Source: Sagittula stellata E-37
Lineage (GTDB): Bacteria > Pseudomonadota > Alphaproteobacteria > Rhodobacterales > Rhodobacteraceae
Direction of reading: 5' to 3'
DNA length: 64,000 nucleotides
Assembly (NCBI RefSeq): GCF_039724765.1
Contig: NZ_CP155729.1
Location: 3,543,501 to 3,607,500, forward strand
The first letter of the stretch is position 1. Every line of letters begins with the position of its first letter. The position numbers were made by a program, and so were the translations under genes. The notes below the pieces were generated by a model. It did no database searches, was not told the DNA's origin, and saw nothing but the letters and a program-made list of their open reading frames with translations. Below are positions 1 through 8,411 of the stretch, in pieces.

Positions 1-129
1 CATCGACTTGAAAACCGTGGGCCTGCTGGCGCACGCGAATCCGCTGAAGTCCCGAGCATCGAAGGTGGAACCGTCAGGCGCCCTGTCCGTGACGCCGCCT
101 CAGGACCTAGGGTCAGGACTCGTTCTCTC

Positions 130-552
130 TCAAAGCCAGAAGATCACGGTCGCAGCGAGTGCGATCGCTGAGAAGAAGGTCTTTGGGCATCGGTCATAAC
201 GGGTCGCCACCCGTCTCCAATCCTTGAGCCTGCCGAACATGATCTCGATCCGGTTGCGACGCTTGTACCTGCGCTTGTCGTACGGGACGGGCGTCTTCCG
301 TTTCGTCCGGCCCGGGATGCAAGGGCGTATCTTCTTGTCTTGCAAGGCTTCTCTGAACCAGTCGGCATCGTAGCCGCGATCTCCGAGCAGCCATTTCACG
401 TCTGGCAGCCCGCCGACCAGCGCACGCGCCCCGATGTAGTCGCTGACGGGGCCGGCAGTCAGGAACAGGTCGATGGGCCGGCCATGGCTGTCGCAGACGG
501 CGTGCAACTTCGTGTTCATGCCTCCCTTCGTCCGGCCAATCAGCCGTCCACG
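130..552 (-). CDS. IS5-family transposase, C-terminal frame (OrfB)
   Basis: This is the frame entered after a -1 frameshift. It begins RGRLIGRTKGG and continues through the first Met at 519 (MNTKLHAV) to the stop at 130. It carries the second Asp (LLGDRGYDADWF) and the C-terminal Y-R-E-K signature (YKRRNRIEIMFGRLKDWR), whose Glu completes the DDE triad. The join KKGG/RGRLIGRTKGG matches the usual unbroken IS5 transposase, which supports programmed frameshifting over decay. No other disruption is visible, so the element could still be active. Confidence 0.87.
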   Translation of the reverse strand, partial: RGRLIGRTKGGMNTKLHAVCDSHGRPIDLFLTAGPVSDYIGARALVGGLPDVKWLLGDRGYDADWFREALQDKKIRPCIPGRTKRKTPVPYDKRRYKRRNRIEIMFGRLKDWRRVATRYDRCPKTFFSAIALAATVIFWL

Positions 553-893
553 CCCCCCTTTTTCACGCCCAGGCTGGACGCCGTGCGATGGGCCTTCAGA
601 TGAGTTGCGTCGATCATCACGGTCGTCTCCTCACCATGCTCGCCCGCCAGCCCGGCCATGATCCGGGCGAAGACGCCTCTATCGCTCCACCGCTTCCAGC
701 GGTTGTAGAGTGTCTTGTGCGGGCCGTATTCCCTTGGCGCATCTCGCCACCGCAATCCATTGCGATTGATAAAGATAATACCGCTCAGAACGCGCCGGTC
801 ATCAACCCGGGGCTTGCCGTGCGACTTGGGGAAGTAAGGCTCCAGACGCGCCATCTGCGCATCGCTCAACCAGTAGAGATCAGACATGTTCAC
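540..893 (-). CDS. IS5-family transposase, N-terminal frame (OrfA)
   Basis: 117 residues. It starts with the typical IS5 N-terminus (WLSDAQMARLEPYFPKSHG) and contains the DUF4096-like helix-turn-helix part, followed by VMIDATHLKAH, whose Asp is the first acid of the DDE triad. It ends in VKKGGVDG just after an A5G6 run (553-563 on this strand). A -1 slip on G-GGG-GGC would move ribosomes into the OrfB frame and give a continuous transposase of about 254 residues. Alone it would lack the other two catalytic acids, so it is either a regulator or simply the unshifted product. Confidence 0.88.
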   Translation of the reverse strand: MNMSDLYWLSDAQMARLEPYFPKSHGKPRVDDRRVLSGIIFINRNGLRWRDAPREYGPHKTLYNRWKRWSDRGVFARIMAGLAGEHGEETTVMIDATHLKAHRTASSLGVKKGGVDG

Positions 894-933
894 CGCTCGT
901 TTTCGAACGGTGAATCACGCTCGCTCAACCAAA

Positions 934-1182
934 TCAATGGGTCCTGAACCTAAACACCCGCGCGGTGCCGCTCATTGGCATGAAGGCCATCCCGGGTTCC
1001 ATCACGGGTTCGACTTTCGGCAGGTTCCCCTGCGCCGCGAAGGAGGCGGAATATGAGAGATCACGGTCGAACGCCGACTCAAAGTCGAACGGAAACCACG
1101 CGTTTTCGATGTCTCGCAACCGACATTTCCGGCGCACCTTCATGCGGGTCAGCAGTTCGGCGTCCCCGCGCGTCTTGCGCAT
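934..1182 (-). CDS. Hypothetical small ORF whose 3' end is altered by the IS
   Basis: An 82-residue frame lying just downstream of the TadE-like gene, on the same strand. Its last codons (RFRTH) come from the IS right end. With the IS and one TA copy removed, the frame would read VFRS and stop almost at once, so the insertion barely changes the protein. I do not recognise the family. No convincing ribosome-binding site precedes the ATG at 1182 (a GAGGTGA lies about 20 bases away). The surrounding 951-1280 stretch holds nothing else I can identify, and this may be non-coding. Confidence 0.25.
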   Translation of the reverse strand: MRKTRGDAELLTRMKVRRKCRLRDIENAWFPFDFESAFDRDLSYSASFAAQGNLPKVEPVMEPGMAFMPMSGTARVFRFRTH

Positions 1183-1280
1183 CGTGGCGCCGTGTCCGTC
1201 ACCTCAACCGCCGATGATGATGGCACGAGCGCTTGGGATGGGCCGGGCGGGCGGCAAATCCTGCGCCCCGTTGCTCGCGA

Positions 1281-1838
1281 TCAGCTGTCCGACCAGATGA
1301 TCTGGGGCGCGAAACGCGGCCGGGTGAAACCATAGGTGTAGAACAGGTCGGCTTCGTTCAGGGCCGGCAACTCGAACGGCGGGACATATTGCGTTTCGGT
1401 CTCGACCATGATGACCCGTTCGTTGTGCAGCAACGTCGGCAGACGGTCGGTGAGGCTGACGAGATCTTCGGTGCGCAGGTCGCTGAACAAGCCACGGGTC
1501 TGCGACCAGTCACGGATGTAAGCGCCCTGGTTCGCGTCGTAGCGCACCTGCGTCACGCGCAGCGAATACGGTCCTTCGGACGACGTCAGGAACTCCAGCA
1601 GGTCGAGCATGCCGTCGAGGTAGGCCGCGTCGATGGCCGACGTCTCGCGTGAAATCGCGTCGGAGATCGTGTAGGCCGCCTTTGTGTTGAGGCTCTTCTG
1701 ACGGAAGGCGTCGTGCAGAGAGAACATGCTGGCAAGAACCGTCAGAAGAAGAGGCAGCCAGATCAGTGTCTCGATGGTGACATTGCCAGTCTCGTCGCCT
1801 GCAAAACGACGCAGTTTGTGGAGCATCGGCGTTCTCAT
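1281..1838 (-). CDS. TadE-family pilus-assembly-like protein, cluster 1 gene 3
   Basis: 185 residues, starting MRTPMLHKLRRFAGDETGNVTIE. A short basic N-terminus is followed by the TadE-type G-N-x-T-I-E motif and one hydrophobic segment (about residues 20-42). The remainder is periplasmic and contains SRETSAIDAAYLDGM. TadE-like minor pseudopilins of Flp/Tad systems have this N-in, single-helix layout. The start at 1838 lies 5 bases after the preceding gene's stop; an in-frame extension to 2117 only overlaps that gene and was rejected. It is paralogous to the gene at 8958 (both end in a PRF/PRY...Q-I/V-I/V-W motif) but lacks that copy's Gly/Ser tail. Confidence 0.8.
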   Translation of the reverse strand: MRTPMLHKLRRFAGDETGNVTIETLIWLPLLLTVLASMFSLHDAFRQKSLNTKAAYTISDAISRETSAIDAAYLDGMLDLLEFLTSSEGPYSLRVTQVRYDANQGAYIRDWSQTRGLFSDLRTEDLVSLTDRLPTLLHNERVIMVETETQYVPPFELPALNEADLFYTYGFTRPRFAPQIIWSDS

Positions 1839-1843
1839 GGCGG

Positions 1844-2395
1844 TCACCTCGGTTCCTGCACGAAGGCGGCGGTGACGATCATCTGCGCGTAGCCTTCGGT
1901 ATCCAGATTGAGTTCCTTGCCGAAGCCGGTGCTCGGCATCATGGGTTTGTATTTCAGGCAGGCCCGCATGAGCATCAGATCGTTGTCCTTGCCATGCACG
2001 AAGTTGCGCACCGGGCGCGGCTCCTCCTGGGCATTGCGGCAGTCCGGATTCGGCTCCATCATCGTGACGTTGCGCGGGTCGACCTCGACCATTTCGAGCA
2101 TCAGGTTGTTCTGGCAATCGTCCACTATGACCGCTTGATCACAGATGCTCAGACGCACTTGTTCGTAGGTCGGTATCTCCCCTGTCGAGAGGCGGATTTC
2201 GCGGACCACCCGGTCCACGCTGCGCTCAAGCATCGCATGACGAAGGTTCATGTAGGCGATCTCTACCCCGGCGGCGAGGACGAGGAAGAAGATCGAGAAG
2301 TAGAAGGCGAATTCCAGAGTGGAGTTGCCGTTCTCTTCGCGGCAGAAGCGGCCAGCAAACCGGCCAAGGCGGGATATCCGGGTTTCCGAGTTCAT
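1844..2395 (-). CDS. TadE/TadF-like pilus-assembly protein, cluster 1 gene 2
   Basis: 183 residues, starting MNSETRISRLGRF. It shows the N-terminal pattern EENGNSTLEFAF, where the conserved Glu sits at the membrane boundary, followed by one transmembrane helix (about 25-47) and a periplasmic region with several cysteines (SICDQ, DDCQN, PDCRN, RACLKY) that may form disulfides. Its ATG overlaps the stop of the upstream vWA gene by 4 bases (ATGA), which indicates translational coupling. It is the counterpart of the 8412 gene; both share the motif RNFxxGKxxxxMxxRAC-KxKP. The inferred role is an envelope component working with TadG. Confidence 0.8.
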   Translation of the reverse strand: MNSETRISRLGRFAGRFCREENGNSTLEFAFYFSIFFLVLAAGVEIAYMNLRHAMLERSVDRVVREIRLSTGEIPTYEQVRLSICDQAVIVDDCQNNLMLEMVEVDPRNVTMMEPNPDCRNAQEEPRPVRNFVHGKDNDLMLMRACLKYKPMMPSTGFGKELNLDTEGYAQMIVTAAFVQEPR

Positions 2396-4269
2396 TGGAT
2401 CAGCCTCAGATTGTTGATCTGGCGCGCAATGGTGTCGAAGGCGTCGATGATCTCCGTGCCCTGGACGTGGAAGAAGTGACTGTCGGACGAGGCGCACAGG
2501 CGAAGCTCATCCGCATCCGCGTCTGTCGTCTCGAACGCGACGGCAAAGACGGTGACACCTAGGTCGCGGGCAAGCTGGCACTGGGTGTGCAGATTGTCGA
2601 GGTTGTTGCCCCGCGTCGAAAAGGTCGTATAGCTGCCACTGCCCTGGGTCTGAAGCTCCGTTTCGCCGTTGAGTGGAGCAAAGGGATCGACAGGGCGATA
2701 CTGGTCGGTCACAGCGCCGTCGCTCATCACGACGATGAACTTCTCGGTCTCCTCGTCCTCCCAGGCGATGGGACGCCCGAGGAAGCGGCTGTCGACAAGT
2801 CCGGCGGAAATGAGTTCCGTCACCGCGCTTCCGGTCGCGGGGTCAAGCAGCGCAAGGGCGTATTTCAGTCCGTACTGGATACCCGTGCCGTCATGCATCC
2901 TCATGTTGTCGATGAAGGCAGACAGCGTGGCGGCGTCGTCGGAATAATACTGGATCGCCGTGTCTTCTCCCGGGCACCAGCCCCAGTCCATCACCTCGCG
3001 GACGTAGGGCCAGAACATGAAGTGCGGTACGTAATCGTCGGACTGCGGAAGATCGGTGTTGGTGAACTCCGTGTCGTAGATTTCCACGCAGGACGACGGC
3101 ATGTTGACGTTGACCGCCTCGACCGGGGCCACGGGCGCGACGTAGTAGGCCGCCCATGCGTCGTAGTCGATGAAAGCAAAGTCGATAACGTCGCCCGGGA
3201 TCTTTCCGTTGTTCTTGGTCGGGCCGATGTCGCTGAACGGACCGTTGCCGTCGCCCTTCACCTGAAAGTAACGGTTCTTCTCCTGACCGCCCTTGACCGA
3301 GATGCCAAGGAACTGGTCCGGGTGGAACAGCAGCGGGTCGCGGTCGATCAGGAAGGCCACGGCGCCCTGATAGATATCGTCGATGTCCCGCGTGGAACCG
3401 TCCGGAAAGTTGATGATCTTGTGGGCGCGGTTGTAGATGTCGTCACCGTTGGTGTCGAAATAGACCACGATGTTGGCGATGGGCTGGGGCCAGGGCGAAA
3501 AGAAGCCGCCGGTGTCGGTGGCCGCGGTGTCGGTGCCATCGGTGCAAGACGGGTCGATTGCCCCCTCATCGGCGTTCTCGGCGTTGTTCGTGCAAAGCGA
3601 CCCCCCCGGTGCATCCTGATCGCCGTTGCCCCAGCCGTTGTTGCCCTGCTGGATCTTTGGACGCACACCGCGGAAGTAGTCGAACATGACGTCGCCCGGA
3701 TTTACCTGCCCAGCAAACGGGATCAGGTTGAGGGTGGTGACGCCTGCGCTGTCCTCGGTCAGGACCTTGGTCACGAAGTCCTTGGCGGCGTTGCGCGCAT
3801 TGGTGATCCGGTTGTTCCAGCGCATCGAGCCGGAAATATCCATGACCAGCGAAATCTCGACGTTGGCAATACGTTCCTCCGCTGTCGAGGCCGCAATGAC
3901 CGGCAGCGTCTGCCACCCGGACATCCGCAGGAAATAGGTGTCGAGGGTCAGGCCTGCGTCCGCGGCCACCGTCCGGTCGTACAGACCGGGCGTGGCGATG
4001 ACATCGGTCAGGTGCTCGACCAGCCCGGCCTTGGTCACGTAGTCGTTCACCACAGCGACCGGGTCCTGCTGCTGGTCGAGATCGGCGGCGGCCAGCACCG
4101 CACGGTCGAGCGTCGCCTGCAGCCGCGCCCGTATCGCCTCCTGGTACATGATGTCGACCGACGCCCCGGTGATGACCAGTATGAGGACCAGCATGAAAGT
4201 CGAGAAGATGGTCATGGTGCCTTCCTCGTCCCCAGCGAGGTCGGCGATGAAGTGGGTGAGCCTTTTCAT
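2392..4269 (-). CDS. TadG-like protein with von Willebrand factor A domain, cluster 1 gene 1
   Basis: 625 residues from MKRLTHFIADLAGDEEG; the ATG at 4269 has AGGAGA about 9 bases upstream. One transmembrane helix (about 19-39) anchors a large periplasmic part. The vWA domain has a full MIDAS: D144-I-S-G-S, T462 in the HDGTGIQYGL segment, and D517 (VVMSDGA). A long acidic Asn/Gly/Asp-rich insert (about 207-255) and a Ca-loop-like DTNGDDIY (from residue 272) interrupt the fold. TadG proteins act with Tad pilus machinery; no tadA/B/C or flp gene is in the window, so that link is by family only. Confidence 0.82.
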   Translation of the reverse strand: MKRLTHFIADLAGDEEGTMTIFSTFMLVLILVITGASVDIMYQEAIRARLQATLDRAVLAAADLDQQQDPVAVVNDYVTKAGLVEHLTDVIATPGLYDRTVAADAGLTLDTYFLRMSGWQTLPVIAASTAEERIANVEISLVMDISGSMRWNNRITNARNAAKDFVTKVLTEDSAGVTTLNLIPFAGQVNPGDVMFDYFRGVRPKIQQGNNGWGNGDQDAPGGSLCTNNAENADEGAIDPSCTDGTDTAATDTGGFFSPWPQPIANIVVYFDTNGDDIYNRAHKIINFPDGSTRDIDDIYQGAVAFLIDRDPLLFHPDQFLGISVKGGQEKNRYFQVKGDGNGPFSDIGPTKNNGKIPGDVIDFAFIDYDAWAAYYVAPVAPVEAVNVNMPSSCVEIYDTEFTNTDLPQSDDYVPHFMFWPYVREVMDWGWCPGEDTAIQYYSDDAATLSAFIDNMRMHDGTGIQYGLKYALALLDPATGSAVTELISAGLVDSRFLGRPIAWEDEETEKFIVVMSDGAVTDQYRPVDPFAPLNGETELQTQGSGSYTTFSTRGNNLDNLHTQCQLARDLGVTVFAVAFETTDADADELRLCASSDSHFFHVQGTEIIDAFDTIARQINNLRLIQ

Positions 4270-4703
4270 GCCCGGGGTCTCCTGTCCGTCTGCCAGGGCC
4301 TGCGCCGTGGCGGGTTGTGCCCCCTTTCTCGGGTAAGATTCGGTCAATGCTCCGGTCACGATTGGGGCACCGAAGCGGACTTCACCGCGCATTTTAGAAG
4401 AAGGCCCGCGATCACTGTCCCTTCGGACGCGCGCAATGGCACAGTGCCGACGGGCTGCGGCGCAAGCGTCGGCACGCGGAAAGAAACGTCATCACGCCCC
4501 GATCAACGCAGAAGAATAATGATCGCGGGGACCCGTCCACCAGCCACGATCCGAACGGCCCTCCCAATCACGCAGGGCAGCAGGTCAGCAGAGCAGAAAG
4601 CCGTCTAGCCGCTCCGACAAAGCAAGGGACGACCGGCGTGGCCCACCTGCCCAGCCCCTGCAAGAGATGACGGCGCAGAACCCGCGCACCTCTCCGGCCC
4701 CGA
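4270..4703. other. 434-bp spacer between gdh and tadG-like gene 1
   Basis: No credible gene. It contains the inverted repeat described at 4444-4475 and must hold the promoter of the TadG trio unless that trio is cotranscribed with gdh, which lies upstream on the same strand. The upstream in-frame extension of the TadG ORF (to 4392) lies inside it and has no ribosome-binding site. Confidence 0.5.
4444..4475. repeat. 9-bp perfect inverted repeat, possible terminator or operator
   Basis: GTGCCGACG (4444-4452) and CGTCGGCAC (4467-4475) are perfect complements separated by 14 bases. No T-run follows on either strand, so a classical intrinsic terminator is doubtful. The site lies between the 3' end of gdh and the 5' end of the TadG-like gene on the same strand. 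Confidence 0.45.
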
Positions 4704-6128
4704 TCAGATCCCCTTCGCCGCGTAGCTCCGCGCGACCCGGTCGATAGCGGTGATATAGGCCGCGGTACGCAGATCGGTCACGTCATCGCGCGTGTGCCAG
4801 ACCTCCTGCATGGACTGGTAGGCCACGCGCATCGTGTCATCCAGACCGGAGCGCACCAGTTCCAGTTCGTCGGCCCCCCGAAGGTACTTTTCGCGAAACA
4901 GCGGCGACAGGGACCATGTGGAGCCCATGGCCGAGTCCAGGCGATCGAGTTCGTCCAGGATCAGGGCGTGGCGCGCTTCTTCCTGCCGTCTCTGCATGCG
5001 GCCGAAGCGGATGTGCGAGAGGTTCTTGACCCATTCGAAATAGGACACGGTGACACCGCCCGCGTTGGCATAGAGGTCGGGAATGATGATCACGCCGCGC
5101 CGGCGCAGGATGTCGTCGGCACCGGCGGTGACAGGCCCGTTGGCCGCCTCGATGACAAGCCGCGCCCGGATACGGTCCGCATTGCCCGTGTTGATGACAC
5201 CCTCGACAGCAGCGGGTATGAGGATGTCGCAGTCCTCTTCCAGCACCTTGTCGCCGTCGGCGATGGCGTTCGCCTCGGGGTAACCGCTGACACCGCCGTG
5301 ACGGCAGATCCATTCGTGGACCGCGTCGACGTTCAGACCTTCGGGATCATAGAGCGCGCCGTCGTGCTCCACGATGCCGATGATGAGAGCGTCGTCCTCC
5401 TCCCTGAGGAACTTGGCGGCGTGGTAACCGACGTTGCCGAGGCCCTGCACGATGACGCGCTTGCCTGCCAGACGGCCCGACAGCCCGGCTGCAGCCAGGT
5501 CTTCGGGATGGCGGAAAAACTCGCGCAGGGCGTACTGGACCCCGCGTCCGGTCGCTTCCACCCGGCCCTCGATCCCACCCGCCGAGAGCGGCTTGCCCGT
5601 CACACAGGCCTGTGCATCGATGTCCGTTGTGTGCATCCGTGCGTATTGATCCGCAATCCAGGCCATCTCTCGCTCGGAAGTGCCCATGTCCGGCGCCGGC
5701 ACGTTCTGCGAGGGATTGATGAGGTCGCGCTTGATCAGCTCGTAGGCGAAACGGCGGGTGATCTTTTCCAGTTCTTCGGCGTCGTACCGGCGCGGGTCGA
5801 TCCGCAACCCGCCTTTCGAGCCGCCGAACGGCGCCTCCACCAGCGCGCATTTGAAGGTCATCAGGGCGGCGAGCGCCTCCACTTCGTCCTGGTGGACGGC
5901 GGGCGCGAAACGGATGCCGCCCTTGACCGGCTCCATGTGTTCCGAATGGACCGAGCGGTAACCGGTGAACGTCTCGATCTTGCCGCGCAACCTGACACCG
6001 AAGCGCACGGTGTACGTGGCGTTGCAGACGCGGATCTTCTCCTCGAGTCCCGGCGGCAGGTCCATCAGCGCCACGGCGCGGTTATACATGAGATCGACTG
6101 ACTCACGGAATGTCGGTTCAGGTGCCAT
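4704..6128 (-). CDS. Glu/Leu/Phe/Val dehydrogenase, NAD-type glutamate dehydrogenase
   Basis: 474 residues from MAPEPTFRESVDLMYNRA. It catalyses reversible oxidative deamination of glutamate to 2-oxoglutarate and ammonia. Visible motifs: KGGIRF substrate loop, the catalytic-Lys segment PFGGSKGGLRIDP, and the dinucleotide fold VIVQGLGNVGYHAA. The length matches the family (about 470). I chose the ATG at 6128 because GGGGGAGG lies just upstream; an alternative ATG at 6161 (MSAKDQS) lacks a site. It sits between two mirror-image TadG/TadE trios and its relation to them is unclear. Substrate specificity (Glu versus branched-chain amino acids) cannot be fixed from sequence. Confidence 0.92.
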   Translation of the reverse strand: MAPEPTFRESVDLMYNRAVALMDLPPGLEEKIRVCNATYTVRFGVRLRGKIETFTGYRSVHSEHMEPVKGGIRFAPAVHQDEVEALAALMTFKCALVEAPFGGSKGGLRIDPRRYDAEELEKITRRFAYELIKRDLINPSQNVPAPDMGTSEREMAWIADQYARMHTTDIDAQACVTGKPLSAGGIEGRVEATGRGVQYALREFFRHPEDLAAAGLSGRLAGKRVIVQGLGNVGYHAAKFLREEDDALIIGIVEHDGALYDPEGLNVDAVHEWICRHGGVSGYPEANAIADGDKVLEEDCDILIPAAVEGVINTGNADRIRARLVIEAANGPVTAGADDILRRRGVIIIPDLYANAGGVTVSYFEWVKNLSHIRFGRMQRRQEEARHALILDELDRLDSAMGSTWSLSPLFREKYLRGADELELVRSGLDDTMRVAYQSMQEVWHTRDDVTDLRTAAYITAIDRVARSYAAKGI

Positions 6129-6467
6129 GCCGCCTCCCCCGGATTGGTCCTTTGCGCTCATATTGGGCAGACAGAGCGGGATCGCAATGCCGACAACTTT
6201 CCGGACTGCATCCGCAAGACCCACGCTTGCACACTTTTTACGCGATCAATAGACAACCTTTACGATACAATACATCTGATCGTCGCGCATTCCGAAACAA
6301 CGGCATCGACGGGACGGCTTTGTCCGAGAAACCCCTTAAAAGTATAGATAATAGCGTTTTAATTGGCCCAAATTTAGCCATCTTGGAACGGCATAAACGC
6401 GGCATCCGAGAGGACAGACAGGTTCTATTCCCAACGGCCCCAGGGCCGTCTTGCCAAGGTGCCCGCG
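6129..6467. promoter_or_regulatory. AT-rich divergent promoter region between gdh and tadG-like gene 2
   Basis: 339 bases without a credible gene, and clearly more AT-rich than the surroundings (for example around 6231-6280 and 6345-6385). It must contain promoters for gdh (leftward) and the second TadG trio (rightward). I see -10-like stretches (for example TACAAT near 6265) but no pair I would defend. Confidence 0.35.
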
Positions 6468-8312
6468 ATGCAGACGAAGAGATACAGGAACACGCCCAAG
6501 CCCGTCATGTCGCATTCCGTGACAGGAGGCTGGCTGGGCCGTTTCTGGGCAGACACGTCCGGAAGCATGTCTTATGTCGCTTTGGCTGGCTCCCTCGTGA
6601 TGATGGTTTTCGGCGGCATCGGCATCGACATGATGCACGCCGAACTGAAACGCAGCCAGGTCCAGAACACGCTGGACCGCGCGGTTCTCGCTGCCGCCAA
6701 CCTCAGCAACACCCGCGATCCACAGACCGTGGTCGAAGACTACTTCCGCGCGATGAAGCTGGAGGACACGCTGGGCGACGTTCAGACCGGCGACTCCCTC
6801 GGGGCAAAACGTGTCCGGGCCGAGGGCAACGGCTCCATCAACTCCCACTTCCTTGGCCTGATCGGCGTCGACCAACTCGACGTTTATGGTGCCGCAACTG
6901 CCGAGAACGCTACGGCCCCGCTGGAAATCTCGCTTGTTCTGGACGTGTCCGGGTCCATGCAGGGCCAGAAGATCAGGGACCTGAAGGAGGCCGCAAAGGC
7001 TTTCGTGGATGCCGTGCTGGGCGAAGGCGGCGACAACAGTCGCGTGACCGTCTCGCTGATACCCTACAACGCGACTGTAAACCTGGGCGACGACCTGTCG
7101 GAACGGTTCAACCTCGACCGGTGGCAGAACTATTCCTCCTGCGCGATCTTCGAATCGTCTGACTACAACTCTCTGTCCATCGACCCGAACGCTGGTCTGG
7201 AACAGCTCGCCCACTTCGACCCCTACGACTACAGCGGCAACTCTCCCGACCTGACAGCCCCCTGGTGCGCCGAGGGCAACAACCTCGCGATCGTGCCGCA
7301 TAGCTCCGATGCCGATTACCTTTCGGACGTGATCGACAGCTTCGAGGCGCAGGGCAATACCGCCATCGATCTCGGCATGAAGTGGGGTCTTGCACTGCTG
7401 GACCCTGCCGCGCGCCCGGTGATCGGCGACATGCAGGCCGACGGTCTGGTGCCGTCTTCCGCCCGCTATCGCCCCTCCGACTACGGGACGCAGACGATGA
7501 AGTTCGTCGTCGTCATGACCGACGGCGAGAACACGCAAGAGTACAACCTGAAGCCCTGGATGCTGAACCCGAACGCCCTGTCGGACGTCTGGGTCGACGA
7601 TCACGGCACGCCCGGCAAGGGCGACGACCGCTACTCGATCCGGGTCAAGGACAACTACGGCGACTCGAACGACGTGTTCTATTGGCCGCACGCCAGCCGC
7701 AACAATTATCGCAATGGCCCCTACAGCTGGGTGACCAGGACGGCCGCGCAGATGGTGAACGGTGTGGCGGTGGTGGACGGCGACTCCGAAACGACGAAGG
7801 CCAAATGCTCCAGCTACAAGGGCGCCGGCCACAACGCCGGACAGGAAACGCTGATCGAAAACGTCCTCGGGATGGATTACGGCACGCTCGACCTGGACGG
7901 TGACGGCATTGCCGGCGCCAATGACGACTGCTCCAACTATCCGCCGGTCCGCCTCACATGGCAGGAGCTCTTCGGAAACGTGAAGACCACCTATTACGCG
8001 AACGCCTGGTACTGGCAGGCCTATATGGACGGCCGCGCCAGCTACAACGACTACTACAACGCGTATTACTCGTGGGAAACCACCGTGGACGCGTCACAGG
8101 CCAACACCAACCTCGCGACGATCTGCGCCAAGGCGAAGCAGCAGGATGTGACCATTTTCACCATCGGCGTGGAGGCACCGCAGGCCGGACTGAACGCCAT
8201 GCGCAACTGCGCGTCGTCGGCGTCGCATTACTACAACGTGTCCAGCAACCAGCTTGTCGATACATTCCGCTCGATCTCCGACGTGGTTGTCGAACTGCGC
8301 CTGACCGAATGA
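6468..8312 (+). CDS. TadG-like protein with von Willebrand factor A domain, cluster 2 gene 1
   Basis: 614 residues from MQTKRYRNTPKPVMSHS; ATG 6468 has AAGG 8 bases upstream, better than the GTG at 6459. A transmembrane helix (about 33-55) is followed by TLDRAVLAAANLS, shared almost word for word with the paralogue at 2392-4269. The MIDAS residues are D159-V-S-G-S, T298 and D352 (VVMTDGEN). A DLDGDGIAGANDD loop (from residue 475) resembles EF-hand or thrombospondin-3 calcium loops. Residues about 508-536 are extremely aromatic (nine Tyr, three Trp). Predicted to be anchored in the inner membrane with a periplasmic adhesive or scaffold domain. It leads a three-gene unit. Confidence 0.82.
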   Translation: MQTKRYRNTPKPVMSHSVTGGWLGRFWADTSGSMSYVALAGSLVMMVFGGIGIDMMHAELKRSQVQNTLDRAVLAAANLSNTRDPQTVVEDYFRAMKLEDTLGDVQTGDSLGAKRVRAEGNGSINSHFLGLIGVDQLDVYGAATAENATAPLEISLVLDVSGSMQGQKIRDLKEAAKAFVDAVLGEGGDNSRVTVSLIPYNATVNLGDDLSERFNLDRWQNYSSCAIFESSDYNSLSIDPNAGLEQLAHFDPYDYSGNSPDLTAPWCAEGNNLAIVPHSSDADYLSDVIDSFEAQGNTAIDLGMKWGLALLDPAARPVIGDMQADGLVPSSARYRPSDYGTQTMKFVVVMTDGENTQEYNLKPWMLNPNALSDVWVDDHGTPGKGDDRYSIRVKDNYGDSNDVFYWPHASRNNYRNGPYSWVTRTAAQMVNGVAVVDGDSETTKAKCSSYKGAGHNAGQETLIENVLGMDYGTLDLDGDGIAGANDDCSNYPPVRLTWQELFGNVKTTYYANAWYWQAYMDGRASYNDYYNAYYSWETTVDASQANTNLATICAKAKQQDVTIFTIGVEAPQAGLNAMRNCASSASHYYNVSSNQLVDTFRSISDVVVELRLTE

Positions 8313-8411
8313 CCCCAGGGCCGGTGCCCCCGCCGGCCGAAGACTGAAAGCCCCCCGCCGCAGGATGCCCCAAAGGCGACCCGCACCCGTACTACAACCG
8401 AGGCCAAGCCC

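Larger units (their letters stand above)
110..950 (-). mobile_element. IS5-family (IS427-group-like) insertion sequence, 841 bp
   Basis: A complete-looking insertion sequence. The imperfect terminal inverted repeats are GGGTCAGGACTC reading inward from 110 and GGTTCAGGACCC reading inward from 950 on the other strand. Both ends are flanked by TA (108-109 and 951-952), consistent with the 2-bp TA target duplication of IS5/IS427-type elements. It carries two overlapping minus-strand reading frames that together form a DDE transposase. The size and two-frame layout fit the IS427 subgroup; the subgroup assignment is from memory of the family. The 1-107 flank shows no gene I can support. Confidence 0.9.

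Noticed and set aside
8-199. Plus-strand ORF at the left edge
   Set aside because: It runs from flank into the IS end, so it is not an intact gene; the flank alone is too short to call.
2587-4608. 673-residue plus-strand ORF
   Set aside because: Lies antisense to the vWA-TadG gene, has no recognisable domain and an Arg/Val/Asp-rich composition typical of antisense reading of GC-rich codons.
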